A DNA stretch of 64,000 bases from Trichoplax adhaerens (taxonomy: Eukaryota; Placozoa; Uniplacotomia; Trichoplacea; Trichoplacidae), in the NCBI RefSeq assembly GCF_000150275.1, contig NW_002060957.1:699825-763824 (forward strand), given 5' to 3'. A program made the translations under genes and the position numbers. A model generated the notes under the pieces. That model was not told the DNA's origin. It did no database searches and worked only from the letters and a program-made list of their open reading frames with translations. Positions 15,182 through 28,000 of the stretch are shown here, one piece after another. Within the stretch, counting starts at the first letter, position 1. Every line of letters begins with the position of its first letter.

Positions 15182-16114
15182 AGAAATTTTTTATTTATTC
15201 AATCGCCTTACTGGTACTCCGTATCAACAAAATGTGGTAGTAATGTTGAAATGTTGCTACCAATGTACTTACTTGTATGTACTTAAGATTGTTGTGAAAT
15301 TCAGCACTTAATTTATTAAATACATTATCTATCCTCGTAGCATAATTTTCATTATAATAATCGATATGGTTGGTTATATTGAAAAACTGACCAACCTAAT
15401 AAGTATATACAGTACTGTTTCATGGCTACCATAAAGCTACAATATTTATCGGTTTGCTGTACTAATTACTATATGAAAAATATGGTAACAACAATAAACT
15501 TTCTTCTAAATGTTAAAATACGAGTGTGTACATTATAAAAATGTAAATTTTTCTTTTCGATATTGCTATCGCTAGCTAATTTTGATAGGTGCATATAGAT
15601 AAAATTCTATGGTTCTATATTAGTACTAAAGTGGTTCATGCATTGTATGATTGCGATGCTAACTTGTCTTTATTAGCAGTACTCGAGGATTTCTACTGCT
15701 AAAACGTGTCCTCTCAGTATTTTGGTAATTACAAGAAGTAAATGCTAATAGTCAGATAATGGATATTTATATTCCAACATTACAGACACTGTACTAAGAC
15801 TACTGTCAAATCGTAGACGTGGTACACTATGCAAGTATTTACCACATTGAACGTTGCACAGATAGGTATTGAAAACGTATCAATACATCTTCTTGTTAAG
15901 TTAGCGGTAATAGGGACAATGAGAAGTAAATATAGATTTTTCCATTAAAACTAATGTAAAGACCAGGCAACATTTATGTTGGCGTTGTTTTACTGCACTG
16001 TAGAAGTTAATTACTTACATGCATCATGTGTTACGAGGATTTAATGAGAAAATATTCAAAACACTTACATAAATCGTTCTCTATTAGATAGCATTATTAA
16101 ATTAAATAATTTAT
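15182..16114. other. Intergenic, nothing recognised
   Basis: A+T-rich DNA downstream of the UBE2E-like stop, presumably including its 3' UTR. I see no exon-like segments with flanking splice signals and no structured RNA. Confidence 0.45.
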
Positions 16115-16404
16115 TCTGCTATACTAACATTGTATATTCAAGCCAGTGTGATACGACAATATAGACCAATAAAATTAGTTAAAATTAAACCAGGTATATA
16201 ACTTGATAGTGATCACATCATACTCTTGCATTTCTCCGCTAAGAATACCGCTGTAAATGCTGCTATACTAGCACTGTGCATTCAAGCCAGTAGTGATTCG
16301 ACAACATCGACCAATAAAACTAGTGAGAATTAAATCTGGTGTATAATTGGATAGTGATATCAATATACTCTTGCATTTCCCGCTAAAGAATACCGCTGTA
16401 AATG
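16115..16404. repeat. ~143-bp tandem duplication, diverged
   Basis: Two copies share ATTCAAGCCAGT, ACCAATAAAA, TGATAGTGAT or GGATAGTGAT, ACTCTTGCATTTC and AATACCGCTGTAAATG. ATTCAAGCC begins at 16137 and 16280, a spacing of 143. The copies differ by many substitutions, so this event is older than the 176-bp duplication at 9537. Confidence 0.85.
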
Positions 16405-16562
16405 TTTATGTCAGAATTGAATTCAAAATCGTTATGTAAAATAGGCTATAATATGGATATTGTGGTACTGTATACAATGTACACTGTACAGTAGACTGTT
16501 ACAAAATTATTCGCCATCGAGCTTCTACAATGGAACATAATATAAATTTTTCCAAAACTGTT

Positions 16563-16727
16563 GGATCTAATTGATTCAGTGGTAATATTGGCAGCTTAAT
16601 GGTACAGTATCAGTACTAGTCTACGATGGAGTGATGATGATAATGGATCTAATCATTTCAGAGGTAATGTATTGGCAGGCTAAGGTACAGCCTCAGTGGT
16701 GGCCTACGATTGAATGATAATAATATC
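16563..16727. repeat. ~82-bp tandem duplication, diverged
   Basis: GGATCTAAT at 16563 and 16645 heads two diverged copies that also share a TTCAG-GGTAAT core, TTGGCAG, GGTACAG, CTACGAT and an ATGATAAT tail. A cluster of TACTGTA/TGTACAGTA words lies just upstream at 16466-16500. The region sits about 0.4 kb before the ODAD4-like start. Confidence 0.75.
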
Positions 16728-17151
16728 GTAGTTGATTTACTGTACTGTATCATCTAACTTGATTGATGATCACTACTATCCGTTTTTGAGTGTCTAGTAC
16801 GTAAATATACCCAAGACAGGATTATCTTCTGTTACAAAATGAATTGTTAATTTATAGGATTGGATTGATTGATGGAACAGAATTCCGTATCATTCTAAAT
16901 TTTATAAGCCATAGTAGAGCATAACCATATCCGCGCAGTAACGGTTGCGCAGATCGAGAGTCCATGTTTGTTATTGCCATGGTAACCGAGTGATTTCTGT
17001 ATTCATCAAGTAAAAGTAGTGCTATTCGAGTTATATTGCTTGGGCCTTGTACTGTATATTCAATTAGTATCGGTTATTGCATTGCAAAGCCAGTAAAAAT
17101 TATAAAAACAATTTTACTATCCACGCATTTCATCCTCATTTCCAGTCCAAA

Positions 17152-20100
17152 ATGAATATGCCACGAGAAGAAGTTTACGATCAAGACAACGATGAAGAAG
17201 AAATCCCTAAAAGTTCCTTCACAACTTATGTGGCTGAGGGAGACGCGTTATTCAAAAATAAAGAATATTATAAAGCACTACAAAGCTATTCCACGGTAAT
17301 ATGACGTTAATTTCTGAAGAGGACATACAGTAACCCAGTAGCAACGTATTGAAAGTAGTTGTCGCTGATATTGAGATTCTTAATTAATCGTATACCTTAA
17401 TCACTTCTATGATAATAAGATCTAAAATTAAGTCAATATAATATGCCTACTTTTAAATGTTTCAAATCGTACAAATTTTGAATAGTTAATCGTATTACAC
17501 CCCCTACCATTTATATAAAAAAAATTGAAATTCTTCCAGTGTAAACCAAGTTAATTAACGTAGTACTTGATGATTCGAATTATGTGATACTAGAACTCAT
17601 AGCTGAATTACTTAGTTACTGATGACTTAGTTAGCTTCTGAATTAACTTTCTCAAGTAAATCAATCCAACAATTTAGTTCTCGATCTCATAGGTTAAGCG
17701 ATAGCTGAGATCATAATAATATAGCAATATAGTTCATCTAGAACAAATAAAAAACTTTCTGAAATGTCAATTAAAGTTATTCTTAATGATTCCAGTCGTG
17801 CTGTATTTCACAGCCAATAATGGCATAAGATGGTCATTTTATATCGTAGCAAGACTTTTAAATCATCGATTGTTATTCTTGATGCTTTGATTATTATGAT
17901 ATTTCATTATCGTGCTGTATGTTCGATTGAAATTGAATGATGTCCCGAAGGATTAGCTTGGCGAAGTTAGATTACACACTCGTTGAGAACTACCGCACTT
18001 TTTAGAGCTAAAAACGTAGTTTACAACTATTTTCCATCAATAGTAATTTTTTATTGATTAGATCCTTGAAAATTGTTCTAAAACAGATTTTTTGCTTATT
18101 TACTAATATGGCTAAGCTACTTTTGAGGACTTAACTATAAATAGCGAATTTTAATTATTTTTTCTCGATGGAATTATTATTAGATCAGATCTCGCTTAAT
18201 TTATTAAGAATCAGATTTCTACTTCAGTAAAACTGTTTATTTTAATGGCTTAACCATAACCACTTTTAAAATAATAACAACGGGTTCAGTTTGTAATTAT
18301 CAATAGATGAAATTTATCACCCTTTCACTCCTGTTTTAATCATAAGTAGTTAAGCTAAAATGATTGCATGCAGTAACAAATAGAGATCTTATTTGACTTT
18401 TATTAATAAAATATAGATCATATGGAATACTAAGCAAGTCTGTGCTTGTATTTTGATGAAATCTTCTCTTATATCATAGGCTCTGGAACTACAAACTGAT
18501 AGTTACTGCCTAGTATCGAGATCAAAATGTTACCTGCAGATAGGAGACACAGACTCTGCCTTACGTGATGCCGAAGCCGCCTTAGCGGAAGATAGTAACT
18601 TTAGCAAGGTATAAACTTACTTTCTAAAAGTGATTAATAAAGACTAATTATTGTATGATAGACAACGTGGTGAAGCTAATTTCCTAAAAATTTCTCATAT
18701 CATATCATATCACTGAAGATAATTCTAGCTAAAAGTCAAAGTTGTAAATATAAATCTTATCTTATACCTCATGATTCAAATTAATTATTACCGGTGGTGA
18801 TAATTCGATTCAGACATCTTTACAGTCAGAATCTTTAGTCAAGTCTCAATTAATGTCGCAACACAACATATCAATCATCTTTAAAAGAATATCAATTTAA
18901 CGGGCAATGGAACAAATATTTTATAGGGATTACATGCTAAAGCTGAAGCTTTATATGCCATGGGAGACTTTGAATATGCTCTGGTTCATTACCATCGCGG
19001 ACACAAGCTACGACCGGAGTTAAACGAATTTCGATTAGGAATTCAGAAAGCAAAGGAAGCTATCGATAATTCGATAGGAAGTAAGTAAAATCAGATAATA
19101 ATAGGAGATTAATGAATCACGAATTACTATTATGAAGTATGAACGATAGAGTTATTGCCAATATTTCAACTGCCGGATTAATTAAATCGCTTTAATATTT
19201 TATTTCAGGCCCTTCACGCGTCAAGCTGGAGACTAAGGGTGATTTATCATTCTTTAACAAGCAGGATGAATCGGTAACAAAAAGCAAAGTTTCATTAATA
19301 GCTATCACATCGGTAAGCATGTTATTCATATCGAAATAGACTAATGTCTTGATGTATTTGAAGAATAAGAAATTAAAAAGTATTGTCAAAGCTACATCGA
19401 ATCGATTACCAGTTGGACTACACGCCAATCCTCTCGGACAAAGAAAGAAATCTACAAAACCAGTTGAAAGCTCGGATAAAACTATCAAACAGGTTATCTA
19501 TTGAACACTGTTCTATAATATCAAGTAATGACAATAACGCGGTAATTAAATTTTCAAGTATTCTATTGATATTCACTGTTATTTTCTAAAATTGAATATA
19601 GCTACTCGGGGAACTGTATGAAGACAAATTATATCTAGAAAAGTTATTAAGCAACGGAGGTAAATGCTCAAATTATTCATCCTATGAAAATCTATGAGTC
19701 TGGTTAAATTCTAGCAATTTCTTGCTTAGAGTTGCTTAGCTATACATTTTGAATAGTTAAATCATTTACATAGTTCCTTTTTCCTTCCTTTATTAATAGT
19801 TTCTTCAATTTTAGTCACTATGTATTACATAAGCTTATCTATTAACCAAGCTCCTTTAACGCTAATATAGATTTTGTACATGGTAAACACGATCAAGCCA
19901 TTTACCAGTGTATACAAGAAGGTTTAGGCTACTTGGACAGTAGGACCGAGTTTTGGAGGCAACAAAAACCACTCTATGCTCGAAAGAAGCAAAAGAAAGC
20001 AAACAAAGATAGAAGAAGCAAGAGCCCAACTCATCGTATCCTAATTATGGAAAAACTTTGAAGCTAAAAATGATCCTTATCTCTGTTTACTGTGATTAGT

Positions 20101-21820
20101 GTTTATGTTTTTGTCAATAATTATCCAGCGTTACGCAAAATGGATATGAATTTTCAATAATTTCCTTAACATGATACAAATTAGAATCTAACATGACAAA
20201 ATATATCGTTCATACACTGGAAGAAATTGATGCAGGTAAGATTAATCATCTAGTAGGTAGACCTACTTACATATAATAATCTATGGAGCTTTTACAAATA
20301 GAATATATGTAATCTTATATTCTATAAGCGTTACACATCTCCACTTAAGGTCTTACGACTGCAGTAAACTAGTATTCTGCGTTGGAACCTTTCAGAATAT
20401 ATGCAGTTTTATATACTATAAGCCATACAGCACATGCCGACAGTTTTATGCAAATCCCCAGTTAAAGTCCAATGATTGCAATTAACTATTTACAAAATTA
20501 TCAGAGCTAACTCCATTGGTCAATGCTCACTCGGCATATATCTTAATTTATACTTTACTTTTCCTACTTAATGATGGTAGCTCTCGCTGAAGGCAGACCT
20601 GATGATGGACTGAAAAAAGCTCAGTCATGCCTTCGAACAGTTGAATCGCTTGATATCGAAGATGTACCGAATAAAATGGAAGTCATAGCTAATCTACACA
20701 GTTGTATTGGTAATGCTATGTTTGATCAAGGTAATATGGATGGCGCTCTGGTACATCATCGAAAAGATCTGGAGATTGGCAAGAAGAAGTGCGTAAAAAT
20801 ATGCCTTGTCACTTAAATTATTACTACACATTATCTTAATAACTAGAGCTACTTTGATATATCGGTAACCCTTAAGGTGTTTGTTAATCCCAAGCGTGTT
20901 AATTTTACGTTATTAGTGAGATACAAGAAGCGATTGGACGTGCATTAGACAACATGGGTCGTGTCTATGCTAGAAAAGGAGAATTCGCTAAAGCAATTGA
21001 TTTGTACGTGTTGTATAGGATAGCATGATAGCATATTATCCTAAGTCGAGGTGGTCATGCTCTATAATAAGTTAATTTATCGTTTTCTGCTCTATATTTA
21101 CAACAGCTGGGAGGAGAAACTACCTATGAAGCAAACACCTTTGGAAAGCACTTGGCTATACCACGAAATTGGACGTTGCCATTTGGAATTAGAACATTAC
21201 GTTGAAGCACGACGCTATGGTGAGAAATCGCTTGCCAATGCTGAAGAAGCTCAAGATAATGAATGGCAGCTCAATGCTTGTGTACTCATTGCCCAAGCAA
21301 ATGGTAAAAGAATAGCATTGAAATTGATTGCCCTTAGGTACTAATGTTTGTTCGGGTTTTGTACGCTAGCTAACAGGATCAATCTTTCTGTCTTATAGTT
21401 AAGTTGAGCAACATTGCAGATGCAGTAGAAATGTTCGAGAGAGGACTTGAAATTGCCAAGGTAATTGGTGACAAGAAAGCAGAAAAAGGAATACAACGTG
21501 CACTTGAAGACACGAGTGCCAAACTTATTGCTAATATGAAAAATAATAGACGTGGAAGTGAAAGTGATAGTAGACCTACTACTACTGAGCAAGAAGCTCA
21601 AGATGACTATGAACGCGACGCAGAAGAAGTTGCCGATGAAGTTCAGAGCGAAACTAATAAAGATGATGATGCCAGCAAGTACGAAGAATCTGTAAAGGAG
21701 GACGACAATGATGAAGGCAATGATGTCGATAATACGAATACAGAAGAGGATGACCGTAACGGTAGAAATGATGCAAAGGCACAAGATGAGGCTGCAGAAG
21801 AAGTACCTGAAGAAGATTAA
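17152..21820 (+). CDS. ODAD4: ODAD4/TTC25-like outer dynein arm docking complex TPR protein
   Basis: Axonemal TPR protein that in animals helps dock outer dynein arms onto ciliary doublet microtubules. Exons: 17152-17295, 18480-18608, 18927-19080, 19209-19312, 19364-19492, 19602-19659, 19871-20035, 20185-20235, 20581-20788, 20917-21003, 21107-21303, 21399-21820. Phases agree at every junction, 615 aa (human 672). Diagnostic stretches are FTTYVAEGDALF, MGDFEYALVHYHRG, KLETKGDLSFF, LLGELYEDKLYLEKLL, TEFWRQQKPLYAR, HHRKDLEIGKK, RALDNMGRVYARKGEF and ESTWLYHEIGRCHLELE. These correspond in order to the N-terminal TPRs, the linker and the C-terminal TPRs. The tail after about residue 500 is low-complexity and Asp/Glu-rich (DDDASKYEE, EEDDRNGRND), differing from the vertebrate tail. 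The start is the first in-frame ATG; M3 is an alternative. It implies a motile-cilium apparatus in the source organism. Confidence 0.95.
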
Positions 21821-24074
21821 TTTAAGATTGCAATCATATCGATTTCATTGGATATAAACAATCATATTTTTATGGCTGCTAGCGGTTGTATTTTGCCGCT
21901 AATTGCCCATATCGATTCTCAATTCTTAGAGTAATAGTTAACGATGCTTCTTGCTTTCTGCATCTGATGTTATATTTCACTTCATGATCTCTTCTTAATT
22001 AGAACTGTATATGGTTAGTTTTATGATATCACTGTATCGTATACATAACTTTAATGTATTTAGTCTTCTATATTGATAATTTTAAATATCAATCATAATT
22101 CCATAATGCTGGTAAGGATTACCATTATCATGAAATAATTTGCTGTTTAGCGATGTTGGCCCGTTCTTAATGGTCTTTCCTTAATACTTTATAGATCTAA
22201 CTAACATGATATTGATGGCTGTAATTGTAATAAAAGACGAGTTAATATGAATTTAAATATAAATAAACGCTAATTTTTATCATTAATTGGGTTTTATAAT
22301 TTATTCTATCAAGATATAGCCAAGTTAGGATACCAGATAGGAGACGAATACATTGCTTACCATTGTAGTGATTCTTGGCAAAATTAGTTAATTTGTATAA
22401 ATTGCAGATATCCTCGTAACTTTCAGTAGAGGAAATTATTGGCTTACTTCTTAACGTAATCGATAGAATTGTCAAATCTTTTGATATATGAATACTGAGC
22501 TACAGGTTATCAAAACGTGACAATATCTCACGATGGCGATATCCGCTAGTGAAGTTTAAATATTATTTACTATCATCTTAGTCTATTATATATAGACTAC
22601 CAAATTATGACAGCATGTCTTAATGATGTCTTTAAATTTACGAAGGCTTAAAAAGAGTTTTTGAGCTCCATCTTAGAATAGAATTTTAAATTATGGCTGC
22701 ATCTTGAGTAGCAATAGGGTAATTCTGTTCCTATCCTTGATAAGGCTACTTATTATACTGCTTATTATCATTAAAAGTAAGTATAATCTAGATAGTATAA
22801 TTTGTACTAGGTAATTAGTGACCCATATTTATTAGATTGATTTTGTATAGTTAATGAATAATCATCATTGAAAAATAAATAAAATCATTAAAATCTAGAC
22901 CGTTTCAGTATATTACTGTACCTGATAGTTATTTGCTTAGTTATATATTGGATAGACTTTTATGAAATTATTAATAGAGCTAACACTTTCAACGCTAAGG
23001 CGGCAATAGGTTACAATTCGGTTACAAATCTTCATAAGGTTAGTTATTTTATAGCTTACTATTGTATAATCTTGTAGTGATTACAGCTAGTTACAGTAGA
23101 TATATGTTATAGGGATGAGAACCCAAGCACTAAAAATCTAGATAGCATAATCTGCAGTGTGTAATTGGTTAGCTGCATTTATTAGATTTATTTTGTATAG
23201 GTAATACATGATCATTTCATCGTTAATTGTGGCTGGCTAATTGCAGGTATGACTATCAACTAACTTTAGTAATGTCTACATCTAGCTGATTATTACTGGA
23301 AATAGTAAACAACATGTATACTGTATTATTAAACTGTCCGATTAGGTCTGCTATCAATATTTATTATTCTAGTTTTATATCTAGAAATTGACATTAAAAT
23401 TTTTATGGCACTTTATGTAAAGGCTGCAGTATATATGGGGGAAACCTCTCGAAGTATCCCAGTTACAGGACGTATATTATATGCATATTACAATGCAACA
23501 AAATAGAATTTTTCAGAATAACAAAAGGTGCCTGTAGCGATTAGAATAGCTATGGCATATCCTTGTACCTATTTGCTGCTGTGATGTGATATTAGCATAA
23601 AATCAATTAAGAAACCAGGCTGTCTTCCGCTTTATTTACCTTATTATAGGCTACATTATTATCTTTTTTTTAATGGATACAATAGTTGTCCTACATTAAT
23701 AAATTTCAGCTTGAATTTCTATTCGTCTGTTGGTCTTCTGGAATGATAAACATCTCCTAGCAAATTAGAGTTATAACAATTTAAAGGGTTTCATCAATAG
23801 TGCCGAAAAATATTAGGATAGCGAGATTTAATACGATTGGATAATGTAGTTGTTAAGATAATCACCATGATACAATAGTTATTTGAGTTTTATGATAAAT
23901 TATGAACTGTCTACATATTCTATTTTTTTACTTTCTATATCTTCCGTTCTTCCTATAGCTGTTTCAGACTATGAATAGCATTCTAATCGGAAAGATTATT
24001 CCATTAACCATTTGGCCCTAATTACGATAAATGTGCTTTTGAGAAATTGTCTCCGTCAACAATTTACAGTAAAG
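21821..24074. other. Intergenic; one diverged ~90-bp dispersed duplication
   Basis: About 2.2 kb without a recognised gene. Segments near 22787-22880 and 23137-23235 are alike: both contain AATCTAGATAG-ATAAT, a TTTATTAGATT core, TTTTGTATAG, and then ATCAT. They are about 350 bp apart and strongly diverged. A possible 3' splice site (CAATTTACAG) at 24061-24070 sits just before the ATG of the next gene and could end a 5'-UTR intron. Confidence 0.45.
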
Positions 24075-25079
24075 ATGGCAGCGGCAACTGAATACAAAGT
24101 ATGGAAATACCCAAGATGCGATAAGGATAACTGCTCTAGTCAACAGCATTTTGGACATTTAAGGATTACTAATTTAGTTCATGCCACACATTTAAAATTC
24201 GCCATTAGTATCTGTACTGCTAATCAAGATTATTATGCCTTCAGAATGAGAGGATTGAATCTAGCGAATAACCGAAAGCAATCCCATGAAATTGGAGCGT
24301 GTTTTGGAATTCGAACGGCTAAAATGACTTCTACTAATGATGGTATTTATCAGACCAACCCATATATGAAAGAATCAACCTATCAACGTTATTCGCCTGC
24401 TTTTAATCAAACGCGCTATGGAGGTGTTCAATTCATTGTTCATGAAGAGTTAACGAAAAGATTAATTCAGCAGTGTGTAAAAAAATCCCTGTTTACCGCT
24501 AGACATAAATCAAAATTTTCGCAACGCATTAAATTATCGATATCAGGGGGTAGCTATCATGCTTATTCGTCAACAAACGATGATTTAGCATACTCCAACT
24601 GGTCAGATATTTTATGCTGCGATAATCAAAGTGGTTACTGGTTTTGGAATTATCATAAAATTCCAACGTGGAAGGGCGGAAAATTTCCATGGGAAGAGCT
24701 TGAATTTACTATTAACGGCGATGATAACGCGCGAATTATGGATAACCAATGTAGAAACAGCTCGCTACCCTACTGCAAGATCGATATCCAAAATAATCAT
24801 CGCTATTTGTACATCCGGAAAGATATGATAAAAATTCAAGTTTTAGATCATCCAACATCGCATTCTTCTCGACAATATAAAAGTAACCGAGATGATTTTT
24901 GTATTCCCAGTATGAGGGAGCAAAATGATGGGTACAATTTTACTTGCCAATTTCAGGAATTTAAAGCAAAATTAAATGCAATGCAAGTTACAAATGAATT
25001 ATATCGTAGCTGTGATTTATTCTTAAATAAGGACGATTTTGAAATTTCAACAAGGGAATACATCAAAGATTTGGATTAA
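24075..25079 (+). CDS. Unrecognised intronless protein, 334 aa
   Basis: A single open frame of 335 codons from the first ATG (MAAATEYKVWKYPR) to the stop at 25077-25079. The frame continues 21 codons upstream without an ATG, and a consensus 3' splice site lies a few bases before the ATG, so a noncoding 5' exon is possible. I do not recognise the family. Visible features are several Cys (CDKDNC, ILCCDN, DNQCRN), an aromatic/Trp-rich middle (SGYWFWNYHKIPTWKGGKFPW), and a mixed polar composition. There is no signal peptide, membrane segment or known domain signature. A soluble protein is likely. In an intron-dense neighbourhood, an uninterrupted 1-kb ORF suggests a retrocopy, a lineage-specific gene, or a captured ORF. 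Composition is similar to neighbouring exons. Confidence 0.6.
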   Translation: MAAATEYKVWKYPRCDKDNCSSQQHFGHLRITNLVHATHLKFAISICTANQDYYAFRMRGLNLANNRKQSHEIGACFGIRTAKMTSTNDGIYQTNPYMKESTYQRYSPAFNQTRYGGVQFIVHEELTKRLIQQCVKKSLFTARHKSKFSQRIKLSISGGSYHAYSSTNDDLAYSNWSDILCCDNQSGYWFWNYHKIPTWKGGKFPWEELEFTINGDDNARIMDNQCRNSSLPYCKIDIQNNHRYLYIRKDMIKIQVLDHPTSHSSRQYKSNRDDFCIPSMREQNDGYNFTCQFQEFKAKLNAMQVTNELYRSCDLFLNKDDFEISTREYIKDLD

Positions 25080-28000
25080 CTTTTTCCTAATCAACGTATA
25101 CGCCAGGAAGCTGTTATCCCCAATTTTATCTGTTTTGATATTCTAATATTGAAGATACTATCGACTAATGATAATATTGACCCCAAATGTTTTCCGTTTA
25201 CATTAGGCGTGTAATGATTTCAGATAATGGTAGTTACACAGTGGGCAGCTAATAGGATGAGATGGTGCACTTGTAGTATTTTTATTATGAGATTGGGATT
25301 TTCCAATTAAGGCTGTATCTGATAGCCAACTATAGGATTAACAGTAAAGACAGGAGACTACTACTCGGTCATTAACATTGCAAGGCAACACAGCTATTGG
25401 ATCTAAGCCTATTTTCGAATTGCAATAGTTAATGATCATGCCAATCCTACGAAAGGTGACGTAAGTAATGCAGAATCCGTCAATGGTATATATCAAAGGA
25501 ATATTCATATTTAGCTCGATTTCTAATTCAGCCAGGAGAATAGTTTTTCCTTTTAAAAAATGTTCCAAGGATATTAAGATTAATGTTCTACAGTAATATA
25601 CGTACGTTGTTCCTTCTTCTTTCTCGATTAGTTTATTTATGAAAAAACATTATAAATCATATATTGGAATACTTTAGAAAAGCCATAAGAACATCGAAGA
25701 TTGCTATTCTGCGGTATTACAACTACCGTGGGCATTATTCAAACTATGGACTTCAGTTGGTATCTTCATCAGCCGCTATATATACACTACCGACGATTAA
25801 TTTAGAATCAAAAGCAAGTAATTTGAAGCTTGATCTTGGAGATAAGCTCAGAGATAATTTATGAACGTTGTTCTACGTATAACGCTTTCTCCTCTAAGAT
25901 AGTTTTCTTTAGTGGTTAGCTAAAGGGATTCCAGTTATAGATCGAATTATCACGTAATCGCTATCTGCAAGTCTACTAGATAATAATTCTTAATATTCAT
26001 ATGTGCTAAAATTTCGGTCTTGAAATGACTTACTGCACTCATGAGAAATTTAAATAATGCAGTGCAGAATTTTGTAATTTTTTCATAAGGGACCCACAGA
26101 GATGTAAATTAAAATCGCAACCGTTTCAATTTGGTAAAGATATTCAGACTAGCTTAAAAACATATAATACATATTTTGATAAAATCCGTTAATTAGAGTT
26201 TATTATTAATTGCAGTTTGGAAATAAGAAATTGTGACTATGATAGCAAATAAATTAGGCAGTCTAATAACAATATTAAATAGTGACTAACTCACTAACTA
26301 TACTGATCACATCATAATCTAGATGGATAATTTTTCATCCATTAAAGGATAATCTAAGTAATACAATAACATGTGATTCTTGCAGCTCTAGAAAGTTATT
26401 ACGTTGGCTGTATTTTACACTTTAGAAATAATAAATGACTGTTATTATATTACAGAAACGTTTAAGTGTCTCATTATCTTTCCTTATCATCATATCTGCA
26501 GGATCTACTTTTGACTTGACAGGCTTTCTTGCATTCTTTAAGAATAATTTGCTATTCACTATTATTTCTTTCTTCTCTATTTCAATAATAATGCGATCTA
26601 TTATGTAGTGCCGTTCCTTTAATATCAAGAAAGAAAACAATATACTAAGCCGAAATGATGTTCTATTAAGAACTAAGCTATTGTTTTTGGTATAGGATTT
26701 CTTGCTAGAATTGAACTTTCATCCACTTTATTAAATTTTATCTAATAATAAAATTAAAATACAATAGACTATCATCTATTGTATTCTATGTTATCTATGC
26801 TATCTAAGATCAGTTCGCTTAATATTATATTCCTTAGCCATATTATTATACCTAACATATGAATACAGAAAACTAGATTAGGCATGAACAATAATATGTC
26901 TAATTGTTCTTCCCATATTATCTACAGTTATAATTAAATCGACTAAACATCACCTTCAGTACTTATGTTCAGCCATAAATGACGACTGTAGCGTATCTTT
27001 ACGAAACCATCAGTATTAAGCACTAATATAATCACATCGATTAGATACTGTATTTATCGATGATGATAATTTGTAGCTAATCTGAACTTAAGAGAAAGCT
27101 AGATGATAACAAAAAGCCATTAATTAACTGACGGATTGCTAATAAAGTCTAGCACGATTAGAGAGATATTGGATGTCAGCGGTGGGCTGAGATCTACAGG
27201 AAAATGTTATAGTCATCGTTATTTTGTTATCAAATTGAGAATTAAATCGCAGGAGTCCAATATTTACTTATTTCTTGCAAAACATTCGAAATATCCTCGG
27301 AAAATGAAAGGATCTAAATATAGCTAAATATAGATTATGAACGTACATAAAGGGGTCTGTTAGATATCTTGTTCAATGACTGTAAATATTTAGCTGCTCC
27401 TAGAGTGAGTTAGATGCGAACTGGTTGTCCACTGTTGAGGTCGAGATGATGTCTTGCCGATCATGATTTAGAAATTGGAAAAGAATTTATTAAAATAGTT
27501 CTTCATCAGTTCGTTTAAAGTTACTAATAAATCTATTTGATCCCATAATTAATATTGTAGCAATTGAAGAACAAACCGAAGAACAAGATTGTCGAATATT
27601 ACATACTGCTTTTTAATCTTCCCTGATTTAAAAAGTTCAAGCTAAAAATCTCAAATATGGCCCCTAGCTCGCCTTTGCAATTGTGACATTCATTAATTAA
27701 TGCATCATCAATATTATAATTTTGTTGTGTGATGAATCATATGTTGACACCTAGCTACTAATTAACTAATATTAAATGTCATAGAAAGTGTGTTGTGATT
27801 CTGGCTATAATAAGTATGTAGACTGGGTTATTAATTAATTACTGTTTTTGCACCAACGAAGTTGGTGAGGATATATAAAGTCTCAAAGTTCTTAATTGAG
27901 AGTTAGTTACGTTAGTCGATGACAGATGGTTATCAGTTGCTAGTCGTAATTGTAAGTTGTGCGTTCAATCGGACATTTTAATAAAATAGCTTCTAGAATA

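Noticed and set aside
21341-21784. 147-codon antisense ORF opposite the ODAD4 tail
   Set aside because: It is the complement of the acidic GAA/GAT-rich coding tail, which automatically leaves an open hydrophobic antisense frame.
25338-26640. Minus-strand ORFs at 25338-25568 and 26422-26640
   Set aside because: Under 80 codons, no splice partners or domains, and composition like random A+T-rich DNA.
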